Notes: generated by a model from the sequence alone, not told the origin. DNA of 64,000 nt from RGZA01 sp041917755 (GCA_041917755.1 JAYRWY010000013.1:62001-126000), one strand, 5' to 3'; shown: positions 53,379 through 63,315, counted from the first letter of the stretch. A program made the numbers and translations.

Positions 53379-55526
53379 TTACTTGCCGGTCTTTGGTGTG
53401 ACCTTGAGTGATTTGGGTAGCGCCTTGGGCGGTTCCATATTCTTGCTGAATACGAGGTAGCCATTTGCGATATAGCCATCTGCGTTTTCAAGAATAATCG
53501 TATACACTGCCGCCTTGGTTTCCAAGCGTTTTACGTTTTTCACGACTTCGGTTGTGTTATCGCTCTTGATAAGCAGGTCGCTGACCTTCAAATCATTGGC
53601 GGTTACCGGGCCGCGGCTTTGGGTCAGGAACACGTGGATAGCGTTGGTTTCCACATCGTTCACGGACATCAGCTCCACATCGCGGGTAATCTTGATTTCC
53701 TTCACCTTGGTGGAGAAGATATGTTCAGGGTTACCGGCTCTGAAGCCAAGTACGGTGTCACCGACTTTTAGCTCCGATGCTTCGATCGAACGGTTCTTGT
53801 CGACGCTAACCAATACGTCACCGGCTACGCAGTCACCGCCGCCGCCGCCGCCATCACCGCCACCGCCGCCATCACCCGATGGGGTTACGCTTGGGCAAGC
53901 TGCGCCAAAGCAGGTTACGGTTTGTGAGCAGGATAGGTTACGATCCGATGCATCAATACGGGTGTCGCCATTGCACTGGTTGCAATCCAGATCAATACCC
54001 AATGAAGCCTCGCAGCCACGGGTTAGCGATACCACCACTGATGAGTCACATGGAATATCGGTAATGAATGCACAGACATCCGATGTTAATGGGGTGCCTT
54101 TTGCACGGCTATTCAGGAATTCAACCGCAGTTGGGTTGCCTTTCCATGGGGTGTAGCGGCGTTCGCATTCGCTAACCGTTACCTTGGGCGGTAAGTGGGT
54201 ATAGAATGAGGTGAACTCTTCCGGCGTGTTGTTTGGAATAAAGTACGACACGGCTTCGTCACTCTTCATGTCGACGCAGGTGTACTTGAAATCCTTGTAG
54301 CAGGTTTTATAGCATGCGCCGTCTTTGCGAATGATATCACCGCTCACGACATCTTTTGGTACGCAGACCATAGTCGTTTTATCAACAATTTTGGTCGTGC
54401 AGACTTTTTTATGAGTGCATGAATTATTGTCATTACCCGTATCGACCGTCTTGCGACCAAAATCGGTATCGGTGCATTCGGGTGGCAGGCTTACAACCTG
54501 TTTGCCGTTGCCATCTTCATAATGGCAGACTTCCACGGATTCATGGGTTGTCACTTCATGGCAATCTTCGGCTGAGCCATTGTCATCGGTTGCAACTTCA
54601 GGGCAGGTAACTTCACAGGTACCTTCTTTACCCAATGCCGAGTTAATAGCGATGTTATAGCCAGGCTTCAGTTTAATAGCGAAGCCATTGACGTCAGCAT
54701 CATCGATAACCTGTTCGCCTTTACCTTTGGTCAGGGTCTGATGGTTCCAGCGGGTGAAGTTATATTCATCCTCTTGTGGCCATGAACCAGCAGTTGGAAC
54801 CACAGGGCGCCAGATATCACGCAGATAATTGATGGTTGGATCCCATTGGTAATACTTTACACACTCGCCGCCATTTTGCGTGATTTCCTGATCGTTGCAA
54901 AGGCCGTTGCGTTCCGCGAGTTTGACAGACAGCACGTTACCAAAACTTGGATTGGGTACGAGTGAGCGGCCTTTCGGCAAATCGTTGGTGCTGTGCATTT
55001 GCCAATCAACGGCGCGGCCATTCCATACAAGGAAATAGACATCACGGAATAATAATGGGCATTGTTCTTTGGTAGCAGGACACCAGTTGCGGCAAGACGT
55101 ATTTTCAGCTGCTGTTGGTTGGCAAGCCGGGTCGCCATCTTTCTTGCTGACCAACATTTGTGTCGGTTCAGCTTGCTTTTTAACAAAGTTCCAGATGTAA
55201 CAATCTTTGCCCACGCATGGCAAATCATCGCAGGTTGGTTTGGTATCTTTTGCAATCGCCTTGAGATCTACGATGTAGTCATCAAGACCGTCTTTATTCA
55301 AATCGGTCTTATAGGTTTTAATATCGGATTGTTTGATGGACGGGCCTGCGCAACGATCCATCGCACGCAGAATGCTTTGCTTTACTGAATGCTGACTGCC
55401 ATCCAGTTTTGACCATTCGGTTACCCAATCAAATTCAGTTTTGACGAGGGCTGACTGTGCGGGCACAGCGGCAACCATCAACAAACAAACTGCTAAAAGA
55501 ATGCGTCCGATAAATGCATTGAGCAT
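53379..55526 (-). CDS. Large secreted Cys-rich protein with C-terminal Hint domain
   Basis: A signal peptide (1-26, cleavage near AQSAL) is followed by about 530 residues with many cysteines, densest at about 300-440. A run of Gly and Asp (GGGGDGGGGGG) leads to Cys566, where a Hint fold starts: CVAGDVLVSVDKNRS, SELKVGDTVLGF, then the end block ADGYIANGYLVFSKN. This is the intein/hedgehog autoprocessing domain: Cys566 is the expected nucleophile for an N-S acyl shift at the Gly-rich linker. No intein is being removed, since the domain is at the end of the chain, so self-cleavage or attachment of a nucleophile is more likely. Substrate and role are unknown. Confidence 0.78.
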   Translation of the reverse strand: MLNAFIGRILLAVCLLMVAAVPAQSALVKTEFDWVTEWSKLDGSQHSVKQSILRAMDRCAGPSIKQSDIKTYKTDLNKDGLDDYIVDLKAIAKDTKPTCDDLPCVGKDCYIWNFVKKQAEPTQMLVSKKDGDPACQPTAAENTSCRNWCPATKEQCPLLFRDVYFLVWNGRAVDWQMHSTNDLPKGRSLVPNPSFGNVLSVKLAERNGLCNDQEITQNGGECVKYYQWDPTINYLRDIWRPVVPTAGSWPQEDEYNFTRWNHQTLTKGKGEQVIDDADVNGFAIKLKPGYNIAINSALGKEGTCEVTCPEVATDDNGSAEDCHEVTTHESVEVCHYEDGNGKQVVSLPPECTDTDFGRKTVDTGNDNNSCTHKKVCTTKIVDKTTMVCVPKDVVSGDIIRKDGACYKTCYKDFKYTCVDMKSDEAVSYFIPNNTPEEFTSFYTHLPPKVTVSECERRYTPWKGNPTAVEFLNSRAKGTPLTSDVCAFITDIPCDSSVVVSLTRGCEASLGIDLDCNQCNGDTRIDASDRNLSCSQTVTCFGAACPSVTPSGDGGGGGDGGGGGGDCVAGDVLVSVDKNRSIEASELKVGDTVLGFRAGNPEHIFSTKVKEIKITRDVELMSVNDVETNAIHVFLTQSRGPVTANDLKVSDLLIKSDNTTEVVKNVKRLETKAAVYTIILENADGYIANGYLVFSKNMEPPKALPKSLKVTPKTGK

Positions 55527-55725
55527 GATGCTATTCCATAAAAAAATTTGGCAATGTAGTTCAAATTTAATGGAATAGAGTCAAAGAACCCTGAATGTTG
55601 TATAAAATGCAAGGTATATAAACGTAATTAAATGTGGAATATTCAAGGCATGGTTAATCTGGATTTACGGTTATGAAGCGAACGTAAACAGACTGCTAAT
55701 GAACCCTTAAAAAACGTGACCGTAA

Positions 55726-56358
55726 TCAGGTTTCAGTTTTTTTGCGGAAAAGTTCTTCCACGTTGGTGGAGTGCCTATCAAGGAAGCCAAGCAATGGCGA
55801 TCCGTCATCATTGCGGCGATTATCGTTCTTGCTTTTCTTTTGCAGCTCCGCATGCGTCTGGATCATCAGAATTTCTGCACGCTTAATGGTGGAGCTTTGC
55901 TTTGGTGAATAATAAATCACCATTTTAATGTATTGTTTGCGGGCCAGCGGTTCCTTCACTTCAGGAATATTATCCAGCATGATTTCAAGGCAAATTACCA
56001 CCAACGGGCTGTATTTTGGCGCAACCGAAACGACAGAATAGCTTGCTTTTACGCGGTCTTCCGGTTCGGGGAATGAGTTGATGCACACAACCAAAGATTT
56101 TGTGGTCAATTCCTGCAAGCGGCTTTGCTCAGGTGCCTGAAGGGCAGCACGCTTAGAAAGATCAACCGCATCCCATAAGTGGGCGGGGCTTTTTACCAGA
56201 TAGCCGGTAATAATGACGACTGCTTCCAGCCAGGTATTTTCATTTGCGGCTTTTTTGACCAGATTAATTCCAAGGTCGTACAGGCGGCCATAATTGTGCT
56301 CGTGAATGGCGAGTTCGACTTCTCTTAGTACTTGTCTTCCATCAAGCGTTTCTGTCAT
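55726..56358 (-). CDS. Hypothetical alpha-helical protein
   Basis: The 210-residue protein is soluble and helical, with the character of TPR-like repeats (NYGRLYDLGINLVKKAANEN, LSKRAALQAPEQSRLQELT), but no family is recognised. The C-terminal 40 residues are basic and polar. I choose the ATG at 56358, with GTGGAAA upstream, over a TTG five codons before. It lies between two secreted-protein genes on the same strand. Confidence 0.65.
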   Translation of the reverse strand: MTETLDGRQVLREVELAIHEHNYGRLYDLGINLVKKAANENTWLEAVVIITGYLVKSPAHLWDAVDLSKRAALQAPEQSRLQELTTKSLVVCINSFPEPEDRVKASYSVVSVAPKYSPLVVICLEIMLDNIPEVKEPLARKQYIKMVIYYSPKQSSTIKRAEILMIQTHAELQKKSKNDNRRNDDGSPLLGFLDRHSTNVEELFRKKTET

Positions 56359-56659
56359 GTATTTTCCACACAAAGTAGAAATAATATTGGACGACTTTAT
56401 CAGGCGGTTGTATACGGCTTATTAACACATATGGTTATATGCGTATTAACTCTTTATTTATCATTTCGAATTCGTTGTACATTTTATTTAAATCTGAAGT
56501 TGGCTGAACTGAAAGCGAATTCTACAAAGTAATAAAAGAGTTTTTGATGCAGTGGTACGTTGCCAATGCAGATTGAGCCGATGACAGAATAAGTTCGGAA
56601 TTGCAAAAATTACGCGACGGCAATTCAATCAAAATGGACAGAATTACTTTTCGTTTTTG
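56359..56659. other. Intergenic region
   Basis: About 300 AT-rich bases between the helical protein and the transglycosylase gene. It should hold the promoter of the former. I see no clear RNA, repeat or operator. Confidence 0.5.
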
Positions 56660-58666
56660 TCATTCGCCTTGTTTGTCGTTCATAGTCAGTGATACATCCC
56701 CACGACTATAGGTTGGCCAGCGGCCAATGGTGAGTTCCGCCATGGCGGTGAGGGGCTTGTTGAAGCGCGCGCGGTATACCCAATAGGTGGCCATCACCTT
56801 TTGCATATAGTCACGGGTTTCTTTGATGGGCAGAGTTTCAATGAATAATAATGGATCATCACCGTTTTGACGTTTACCAGCATTGTATAAGCCCAGAATT
56901 CGTTTTGGACCTGCATTATATGAGCCGATAATAAACAGCAGATTGTTATCAATACCATCGGTGCGGGTCAGCATTTCGAGATAACGGTCGCCAAGGGTTA
57001 CGTTGAGTTCAGGATCATTAAGGCTTTTGGATGATCCCGCACGCATCATTTCTGCAGTTTGCGGCATAATCTGCATTAGCCCCGTTGCACCCGCCGGACT
57101 GATGGCGCCATGGTTGAAGTGAGATTCATTTTTAGCAACCGCAAGCACAAGGGCAGGGTCGGCGGTGTAGCCGTTTTCCGGTTGCCATGGAATAAGCGGA
57201 TAAAGCGCGGCATCATACTTTGCGCCAAATGCGCTGCCTACCTGAACCGACAAGGAAGGAAGCGCATAACGGGTAGCCAAAGCCAGCAAACCGTTTTTAA
57301 GAGCTGCATTACCTTTTACCGGCATTTCGCGTAACTCGGCCTGTGCGAGGGAGCGTTCACCTAGCTGCAATAGAGCGAGCGCACGTTTGCCAGTGGGTGT
57401 TTTTTTGAAAGCTTGCGCGGTTGCTTTATCAAAGGCCGGAACATTCCAGTTATAATGCGGGGCGGCCTTACTGCGGTTAAGCGCCAACAAGCCATAAAAA
57501 CTACGTGGATAGGTGGCGGCGAGCTCCATATTGGCGGTCATTTCTGACGTCAGGCCAATTTTTTCTGCTGCACGAGCTGCCCAGAATGCTGCCGCAGCCT
57601 TATTGGGTGCGGGTAGGGTTTGAGCTGCAAGTTGTTTGAAGGCTTCGAATGATTGCATGTAGCCTTCTTGCGTCCATGCGATAATACCCTTCAGCCACAA
57701 GGCATAGTTATATGCGCCGCTATCAAATCCGGCTGCCGAAATATCTGCATCACGAATAAGTGGCCATGCCTTGTCGGCATTACCGCTGCGCATCAACACC
57801 TCGGCTAGTGAATATTTTGCAGCAACATCCTGGGCGGGAGATAGTCGATTGTCGGCACTTAGCTTATCGATCAATTTGATGGCATCTTCGAATTTGCCCT
57901 GGCGCAAGAATTTGGCAAATGTACTTCCTGATTTTCCCTTTGACGCAACGGTCATAATGCCGCCGGCATTCCATTCAATCGTGCCGCCGCCATCGGCGCG
58001 TTCAACACTGCCCGCAAAAAGCGGGTAGGATACCGGCTTCGGGCAAATGGCAAGCGCCGGCTGATACAATTTTTTGGTTTTGGCGTAGATTTCATCTGCC
58101 TCTGGTAAATCGGCATATTGTTGCATCCAGCTGACCAGTTTTTCCTGGGTTGGGTGTGCATCGGGGCGAAGTAATTGTACGGCTTCGACGTGACCCATCA
58201 GGATTGGATCTTGAACCTGAAGGGTAAGAGCGGTGAGATCTTGAAGATTATTCTGGTCGATGGCGGCAAATATTTTGCGATAAATTTCTTCATCTTCCGG
58301 GCTTAGCACTTTGGCATAGCTGTCCAGAGTGATGGGTTTGGTAAGCGGGGAACCGCCTTTGCCCACATTATTGAACCAATTGCGCGGACTATTCAAAAAA
58401 GCGTTGATTTCTTCTTGGCTCATGCCGCCAAATTTAATACCACCATGATAGCCGGTGATTTCAGAACCCGCGCCTTCGCCCATATCCGGTGCGACATTCA
58501 TCATGCGTTGCTGCGTGGCCATAAGGTTGGCAGTGTTTTGGAAGGATTGCGCATCAGCAAGCTGAGGAAGTAGGGCGAGCGTCATCAACGCGATGCCAAA
58601 ATAGGCAATACTGCACCATGCGTGTACTGAGCTTGCGCAGCTCAAGGTCTTGTGCGGCTTTTTCAT
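56660..58666 (-). CDS. Soluble lytic murein transglycosylase (Slt70-like)
   Basis: The enzyme cuts peptidoglycan glycan chains and leaves 1,6-anhydro ends, in the periplasm. The 668-residue protein has a signal peptide (cleavage near LADAQ, residue 40), a long superhelical U-like domain of helix repeats (about 120-490), and the SLT catalytic domain (about 505-640): LAVAKNESHFNHGAIS with the catalytic Glu, then GATGLMQIMPQTAEMM and GSYNAGPKRIL. Length and order match Slt70. It diverges from the sugar transferase gene across a region with two DnaA boxes. Confidence 0.92.
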   Translation of the reverse strand: MKKPHKTLSCASSVHAWCSIAYFGIALMTLALLPQLADAQSFQNTANLMATQQRMMNVAPDMGEGAGSEITGYHGGIKFGGMSQEEINAFLNSPRNWFNNVGKGGSPLTKPITLDSYAKVLSPEDEEIYRKIFAAIDQNNLQDLTALTLQVQDPILMGHVEAVQLLRPDAHPTQEKLVSWMQQYADLPEADEIYAKTKKLYQPALAICPKPVSYPLFAGSVERADGGGTIEWNAGGIMTVASKGKSGSTFAKFLRQGKFEDAIKLIDKLSADNRLSPAQDVAAKYSLAEVLMRSGNADKAWPLIRDADISAAGFDSGAYNYALWLKGIIAWTQEGYMQSFEAFKQLAAQTLPAPNKAAAAFWAARAAEKIGLTSEMTANMELAATYPRSFYGLLALNRSKAAPHYNWNVPAFDKATAQAFKKTPTGKRALALLQLGERSLAQAELREMPVKGNAALKNGLLALATRYALPSLSVQVGSAFGAKYDAALYPLIPWQPENGYTADPALVLAVAKNESHFNHGAISPAGATGLMQIMPQTAEMMRAGSSKSLNDPELNVTLGDRYLEMLTRTDGIDNNLLFIIGSYNAGPKRILGLYNAGKRQNGDDPLLFIETLPIKETRDYMQKVMATYWVYRARFNKPLTAMAELTIGRWPTYSRGDVSLTMNDKQGE

Positions 58667-58745
58667 GCCGCGATTGGTAGGTAGTTAGGCCTCTCAATAC
58701 AAGCCGTTTTTTTAAAGCATCAATTCGAGTTTGCAATGAGTGGCG

Positions 58746-58766
58746 TGTGGATAACCATGTGGATAA
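58746..58766. promoter_or_regulatory. Two perfect DnaA boxes in tandem
   Basis: TGTGGATAA occurs at 58746-58754 and 58758-58766, in direct orientation with three bases between, and is the exact complement of TTATCCACA. They lie 80-100 bases upstream of the transglycosylase start and about 210 bases before the sugar transferase. Confidence 0.6.
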
Positions 58767-58973
58767 AATGAGTATAGACTGTGGCATTTATTTGGGGATT
58801 GAAATAATGCTTATAATTCAGGCAGTTGCTCTCGCGTATATTTTTGGTAACGGATTGAAATGAATAACAAATTTATTTTTCTTATTTCATCTGCCCAAAA
58901 ATTGGCGTACACAAACCGCCCGTTACACCTGTATGTGCTGTGCAAACAGATTTTCATTTGATATGTGAGCATA

Positions 58974-60560
58974 ATGTTAAAAAAAGAAGCCAGCATCAGA
59001 GAGCTTAAAGCCAAAGAAGATGCGCTTCAGCCTGCAAATTCCGATAAACTGAATCAAGATGATGACATTAAGCGTTTAGTCGAAAACGTCGTGTCATTGG
59101 CAAAAGATGTGCGTGTTTTGGAACGCGGCGATTATCATTCTTCCGGTTTTATAAATTCACGCACCATTCTGGAAAATTCCGGACGCATGCTGCTGATCAG
59201 TGATTGTGTTGCGCTAATGGTTGCCTTCGTAATGGGTGGACTTACGGCATGGGCACTCAATACCTTTGTGCTTGGTGAAACATTCCAGGACCTAATCAGT
59301 TGGGATACGCTCAAGCAAATGGGCATGTTTGCATGCTTGGGAGTGGGGGCTGTTCTATGGCTGGATACCAAAGGCCATTATCGTCAACGCCTTCCGTTTT
59401 GGGAAACTGTTGGCAACATTGCTACGGCAGCCATTGTTGGTTTTTTGATGGGTGGTTTTGTCCAGTTTGCTGCAAAAACTCTATATTCCCGTTTGTGGCT
59501 TGGCTTTAGTTGGATGTATTTCGCCGCGTTTATTTTTATAGGTCGCATTACGGTCCGCCGCTGGTTAAACAAGCGCGGCCAATGGAAAATTCCCTGTTTG
59601 ATTATTGGTAACGGCCCAACTGCTGAGGCGGCACTTAAAGCCATCTCCGGCGAAAAACGTATGGGATTTAATATCATCCGTCAGATGTCACCCGATGCGT
59701 TTGTGCAATTTAATGCGCCACGTGCGTGGGAACGCATGATGATGGTAACCGGTATTGGCCATATTTTTCTGGCGCTTGAGGGTGAAGAGCTGGATAAACA
59801 CAAAGATGCACTCAAAGGGCTGGTGCGTGAACGCGTTCCATATTCGATTGTGCCGCCATGGCTTGGCTTGCCATCAAGCACACTATCTCCGCATCATTTC
59901 ATGATGCAGGATGTAATGATGATGCATAACACCAATATGTTGGCATTGCCATTGCCGCGTTTTTTAAAGCGGACATTTGATGTTATCGTTTCCTCGATGG
60001 CGCTTATTCTTCTATCGCCGGCGTTGGCCACCATTGCATTGATTGTAAAATCGGATGGTGGGCCTGCATTTTTTGCTCAATCCCGCGTGGGCCGTAATGG
60101 AAAAATGTTCAAATGCTTGAAGTTCCGTTCGATGAAAACCGGCGCGGAAGAAACACTTAAAAAATATTTAGCGGAAAATCCGGAAGCTAAAGCGGAGTGG
60201 GACATCTTTTATAAGCTTAAGCATGACCCGCGCGTGACAGGTTTTGGCGCGTTTATTCGTAAAACCAGTATTGATGAGTTGCCACAGCTATTTAATGTGT
60301 TGGCGGGTGATATGAGCCTGGTCGGGCCGCGCCCAATTATGCCGGGGCAGGAAGTGTTTTATGAAGGTGACTTTACTTATTATGAATCTGTGCGCCCTGG
60401 CATAACCGGGCCTTGGCAGGTGAGTGGACGCAATAATCTTACATTTAAACAGCGCGTGGATTTGGAAACGTGGTATTCGCGGAACTGGAGCTTGTGGCTG
60501 GATATCGTTATCTTGCTTAAGACCATTCCTGCGTTGCTGGCCAAGGATCAGGCCTATTAA
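58974..60560 (+). CDS. Polyprenyl-phosphate glycosyl-1-phosphate transferase
   Basis: The enzyme starts an exopolysaccharide repeat unit by moving a sugar-1-phosphate onto undecaprenyl phosphate at the inner membrane. The 528-residue protein has a charged N-terminus, four to five helices (about 60-190), a middle nucleotide-binding-like domain, and the C-terminal bacterial sugar transferase domain (about 330-525): KRTFDVIVSSMALI, KFRSMKTGAE, RKTSIDELPQLFNVLAGDMS and GPRPIMPG, then PGITGPWQVSGRN. This is the WcaJ/PssY type. The ATG at 58974 is chosen over GTG at 58965. With the barrel gene at 63385 it suggests an EPS function. Which sugar is used is unknown. Confidence 0.93.
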   Translation: MLKKEASIRELKAKEDALQPANSDKLNQDDDIKRLVENVVSLAKDVRVLERGDYHSSGFINSRTILENSGRMLLISDCVALMVAFVMGGLTAWALNTFVLGETFQDLISWDTLKQMGMFACLGVGAVLWLDTKGHYRQRLPFWETVGNIATAAIVGFLMGGFVQFAAKTLYSRLWLGFSWMYFAAFIFIGRITVRRWLNKRGQWKIPCLIIGNGPTAEAALKAISGEKRMGFNIIRQMSPDAFVQFNAPRAWERMMMVTGIGHIFLALEGEELDKHKDALKGLVRERVPYSIVPPWLGLPSSTLSPHHFMMQDVMMMHNTNMLALPLPRFLKRTFDVIVSSMALILLSPALATIALIVKSDGGPAFFAQSRVGRNGKMFKCLKFRSMKTGAEETLKKYLAENPEAKAEWDIFYKLKHDPRVTGFGAFIRKTSIDELPQLFNVLAGDMSLVGPRPIMPGQEVFYEGDFTYYESVRPGITGPWQVSGRNNLTFKQRVDLETWYSRNWSLWLDIVILLKTIPALLAKDQAY

Positions 60561-60908
60561 ACCTATTATTTGACTATTCAGTTTAGGTTTGTGACTGGTG
60601 CATGACAGTTGCACCGGCATATTTTTTATCTGTGTTTTTTCAATTAATGGACATTGTTCCGATGCAGCAACGATACAGGATTTACAATCGGTTGTGCTAT
60701 TTGCTGGGCGTATATAAATGCTTTGTTAGCTAATGGCGCGCGCATAAAGTCTGTAGCATTTTATGCAAAATAAATTCCCCATCAACCATACGCGTGTATT
60801 CCTGTGCGCTGTTCATTTTTTTAATACGCATTTTTTGTTTGGGCATTTTTGTCATGCCATAAGACGGCGCAAAGGAGTTGTGCCGGATATTGTTTGAAGG
60901 ATTTTATT
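60561..60908. other. Intergenic region between sugar transferase and flagellin
   Basis: 348 bases. The start holds a terminator (60595-60628). The rest is AT-rich with no gene; it must contain the flagellin promoter, but I see no convincing sigma-28 or sigma-54 match. A good SD (GAAGGA) stands 8 bases before the flagellin ATG. Confidence 0.6.
60595..60628 (+). terminator. Rho-independent terminator after the sugar transferase
   Basis: CTGGTGC (60595-60601) and GCACCGG (60611-60617) pair, followed by CATATTTTTTATC. It lies 35 bases after the stop codon. Confidence 0.7.
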
Positions 60909-61748
60909 ATGCCGATTTCACAGGTATCGCTTTCATCCGGTTCACGGACGAATTTATATGCCTTGCAGCAAACCAATACGTTGCTGAATATTACGCAGGC
61001 ACGATTGGCAACTGGTAAAAAAGTCGCGTCATCCGCCGACGGAGCAACTGCATATTTTGCCAGTGTTGGTTTTTTAAACCGCGCGAACGATCTCACCAAT
61101 ATCAAAGATGGCCTATCCAATTCATTAGCAACGGTAAAGGCTGCATCAACCGCGATTGATAGCATCACCGCATTAGTGCAGCAGGCACAAGGTTTGACCA
61201 CATCGGCCTTGCAGACAACTGATGTCACAACCCGTTCTGGTCTGGCGGTGCAGTTCAACGACTTGCTGGTTCAAGTAAACTCCCTGGTAAATGACGCAAC
61301 CTTCAATGGCACCAATTTGATTGGACAAGTAGGCGTCAGCCTGGTGGTGTATTTCAATGAATCCAACACCAGCAAACTGACCATTACCAATACAAATTTA
61401 TCCATCAATACGGGTGGCGGTTTAAGCGTTGCTGTTGCGGCAAACGGCTTTGTATCAGATACCGACATCAATACAGCCGTGTCACAATTATCGACGGCAT
61501 TGACCAAGTTGCGTGTGACATCATCAAGCTTTGGTAATAATACAACTGTTATTACAACCCGTCAGGATTTTACGACCAATCTGATTACTAATTTGCAAGA
61601 TGCATCTGACAGTTTGACTTTGGCGGATACCAATGAAGAGGGCGCAAATCTGCTCGCGCTTCAGGCCCGAAATTCATTGGGTATCACGGCACTGGGAATT
61701 TCCGGACAAGTGCAACAGGCGATTTTGAAGTTATTTGGAACATCGTAG
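60909..61748 (+). CDS. Short flagellin
   Basis: The 279-residue protein has the flagellin N-terminal domain (about 1-140: LQQTNTLLNITQARLATGKK, SVGFLNRANDLTNIKDGLSN) and the C-terminal domain (about 190-279, ending LGISGQVQQAILKLFGTS), with only a short variable middle. It would form the outer filament of the flagellum after secretion through the flagellar export system. The ATG at 60909 is chosen. No other flagellar gene is in the window, so it stands alone, with its own terminator. Confidence 0.85.
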   Translation: MPISQVSLSSGSRTNLYALQQTNTLLNITQARLATGKKVASSADGATAYFASVGFLNRANDLTNIKDGLSNSLATVKAASTAIDSITALVQQAQGLTTSALQTTDVTTRSGLAVQFNDLLVQVNSLVNDATFNGTNLIGQVGVSLVVYFNESNTSKLTITNTNLSINTGGGLSVAVAANGFVSDTDINTAVSQLSTALTKLRVTSSSFGNNTTVITTRQDFTTNLITNLQDASDSLTLADTNEEGANLLALQARNSLGITALGISGQVQQAILKLFGTS

Positions 61749-61768
61749 TCTTTAAAAAATCTGATTTT

Positions 61769-61797
61769 AAAAAGGCAGTCTTCGGACTGCCTTTTTT
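61769..61797 (+). terminator. Rho-independent terminator of the flagellin gene
   Basis: AAAGGCAGTC and GACTGCCTTT pair around a TTCG tetraloop, followed by a T-run. It lies about 20 bases after the stop codon. Confidence 0.95.
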
Positions 61798-62023
61798 ATT
61801 GGCGCGCTAAAAATTATTTTTCTTTGCCAAATGCGTGCTTGGTACGGACTTTCACGGCATCAATAAAACCACATGCAAGTATGGTTTATGCAAGGTAAAT
61901 GCATAAAAATTGAAGTAATTACAGCATTAATCAGAAACATCGTTAAAACCCGATTAGCCTTAAAAGCAGAAAATGATCTTCGTGCACCGCATGTTCAGGT
62001 GTTCATTTTGAAGGTCATTTTTT

Positions 62024-62503
62024 ATGAAGTTTTTTTTGTGTATTCCAGCTGCCCTTATTGCGCTTTTTTTCAGCATCAATGCTCAGGCCGCAGTTCCGGA
62101 TGGAACCGTCATTTCTGCAGCCACGCTTTCGCCCATCGCCAGATGGGTTGAAAAAGCCAGCCATATGCGCATTCACGCGTTGCCGATTGTAACGGCCAGT
62201 GGCTTTCGTTTAAAAACATCCTTAGGTTTAGAAGGCGTACAACAGGCGCGCTCCATGGCGGCATATCTGCCCGGCCAGATTATTATCAATAATATTTTGT
62301 GGGATCCTGAATCCCTTCGGGCGCAAAGTTACCTCGTGCATGAAATGGTGCATCACGCTCAGACCTTGGCGGGCCGTAAGTACCCTTGCCATGATGCAAA
62401 GGAGCGGGAGGCCTATCTACTTCAAAACCAGTGGCTGGTCGAACATGGGGAAGACCCCATTTACGACCAAGGCTGGATTAATGACGTGTCTGCCTGCCAT
62501 TAA
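62024..62503 (+). CDS. Secreted zincin-like protein with HExxH motif
   Basis: The 159-residue protein has a signal peptide (cleavage near AQAAV, residue 23) and the sequence YLVHEMVHHAQTLAG near residue 108, a metal-binding HExxH motif of the zincin type; a further downstream ligand could be Glu in AKEREAYLLQ. This arrangement is that of DUF6647-type proteins, small bacterial putative metalloproteases. Two Cys (PCHD, SACH) could form a disulfide. The ATG is preceded by a weak site. Substrate and role are unknown. Confidence 0.75.
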   Translation: MKFFLCIPAALIALFFSINAQAAVPDGTVISAATLSPIARWVEKASHMRIHALPIVTASGFRLKTSLGLEGVQQARSMAAYLPGQIIINNILWDPESLRAQSYLVHEMVHHAQTLAGRKYPCHDAKEREAYLLQNQWLVEHGEDPIYDQGWINDVSACH

Positions 62504-62733
62504 TCTCTTAATCGCAGCAAATCCCAAAAAGACGTCAATTTTCGTTTCGCTGGCAGCTGCAATTAAGCCTGATAACCCATTGATATTATAAAAATATCAT
62601 ACCGATTTGTAGCGCACAGCACACATGGCGTTGTAGTTATAAAGAAATCATAAATATCCCTTGTAAACAGTGGCATCGCCTTGTACTTCTTTCGCGAAAG
62701 TTGCACTGACTAATTCTAATCAGGGGTATATCC

Positions 62734-63315
62734 ATGAAAAAACTAATTTTATCTGCGTTATTTGTTTTTTTTGTATCACTGAGTGGTCAGGCTTCAGCAT
62801 CTGCAGTTTCAACTGCTGTTCAAAGTGCAATTAGCTCCAATAATTTCGATAGCATTGCAACCTTTGCTGCTGGTAACCCCGCTGCGCAAGGCGAGCTTGC
62901 GTTGTACCTTCTGCAACAAGCACAAGCCAAGCTTGCCACCAATCCTTCGCTTGCAGCTAAGTTGTTTCAAGCAGCCGCAGCCTATGTTGCGCAAATTCCA
63001 GCTGCTCAAGCAGGCCAAGCAGCAAACATCATCGCTTCCGTTGTAGGCAGCACAAGCTCAAAAGTATGCCAAGCAGGTGGTTCTGATCCTTATTCAACCA
63101 TTCTCGCTGCTGCCCTTAGCATGAGCAATCAGCCAAACATTATTGCCGCAAATGCAAACCTGCACGCAACCGTTCTTGCTAGTGCAGATGCGTATGTAGC
63201 AAAGAGCCCAGAATGCGCCGGTGATAACCTGAAGCAAACTGTACTGCTTGCACAAACCCCTGGTATCAGCCCAACAATCAATAACGTAGGCGCACACGGT
63301 CCCAGCGCCGAGTAA
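62734..63315 (+). CDS. Exported Ala-rich helical protein
   Basis: The 193-residue protein has a signal peptide (KKLILSALFVFFVSLSG, cleavage near ASASA) and a very Ala, Gln and Ser-rich helical mature part (QQAQAKLATNPSLAAKLFQ). Two cysteines (KVCQAG, PECAG) could form a disulfide. I recognise no family. It lies 69 bases upstream of the outer-membrane barrel gene, read the same way, so both may serve the same envelope structure. GGGGTA precedes the ATG at about nine bases. Confidence 0.72.
   Translation: MKKLILSALFVFFVSLSGQASASAVSTAVQSAISSNNFDSIATFAAGNPAAQGELALYLLQQAQAKLATNPSLAAKLFQAAAAYVAQIPAAQAGQAANIIASVVGSTSSKVCQAGGSDPYSTILAAALSMSNQPNIIAANANLHATVLASADAYVAKSPECAGDNLKQTVLLAQTPGISPTINNVGAHGPSAE

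Noticed and set aside
53515..54156. 213-codon plus-strand frame opposite the Hint protein
   Set aside because: It mirrors the real gene, with no ribosome site and no recognisable domain.
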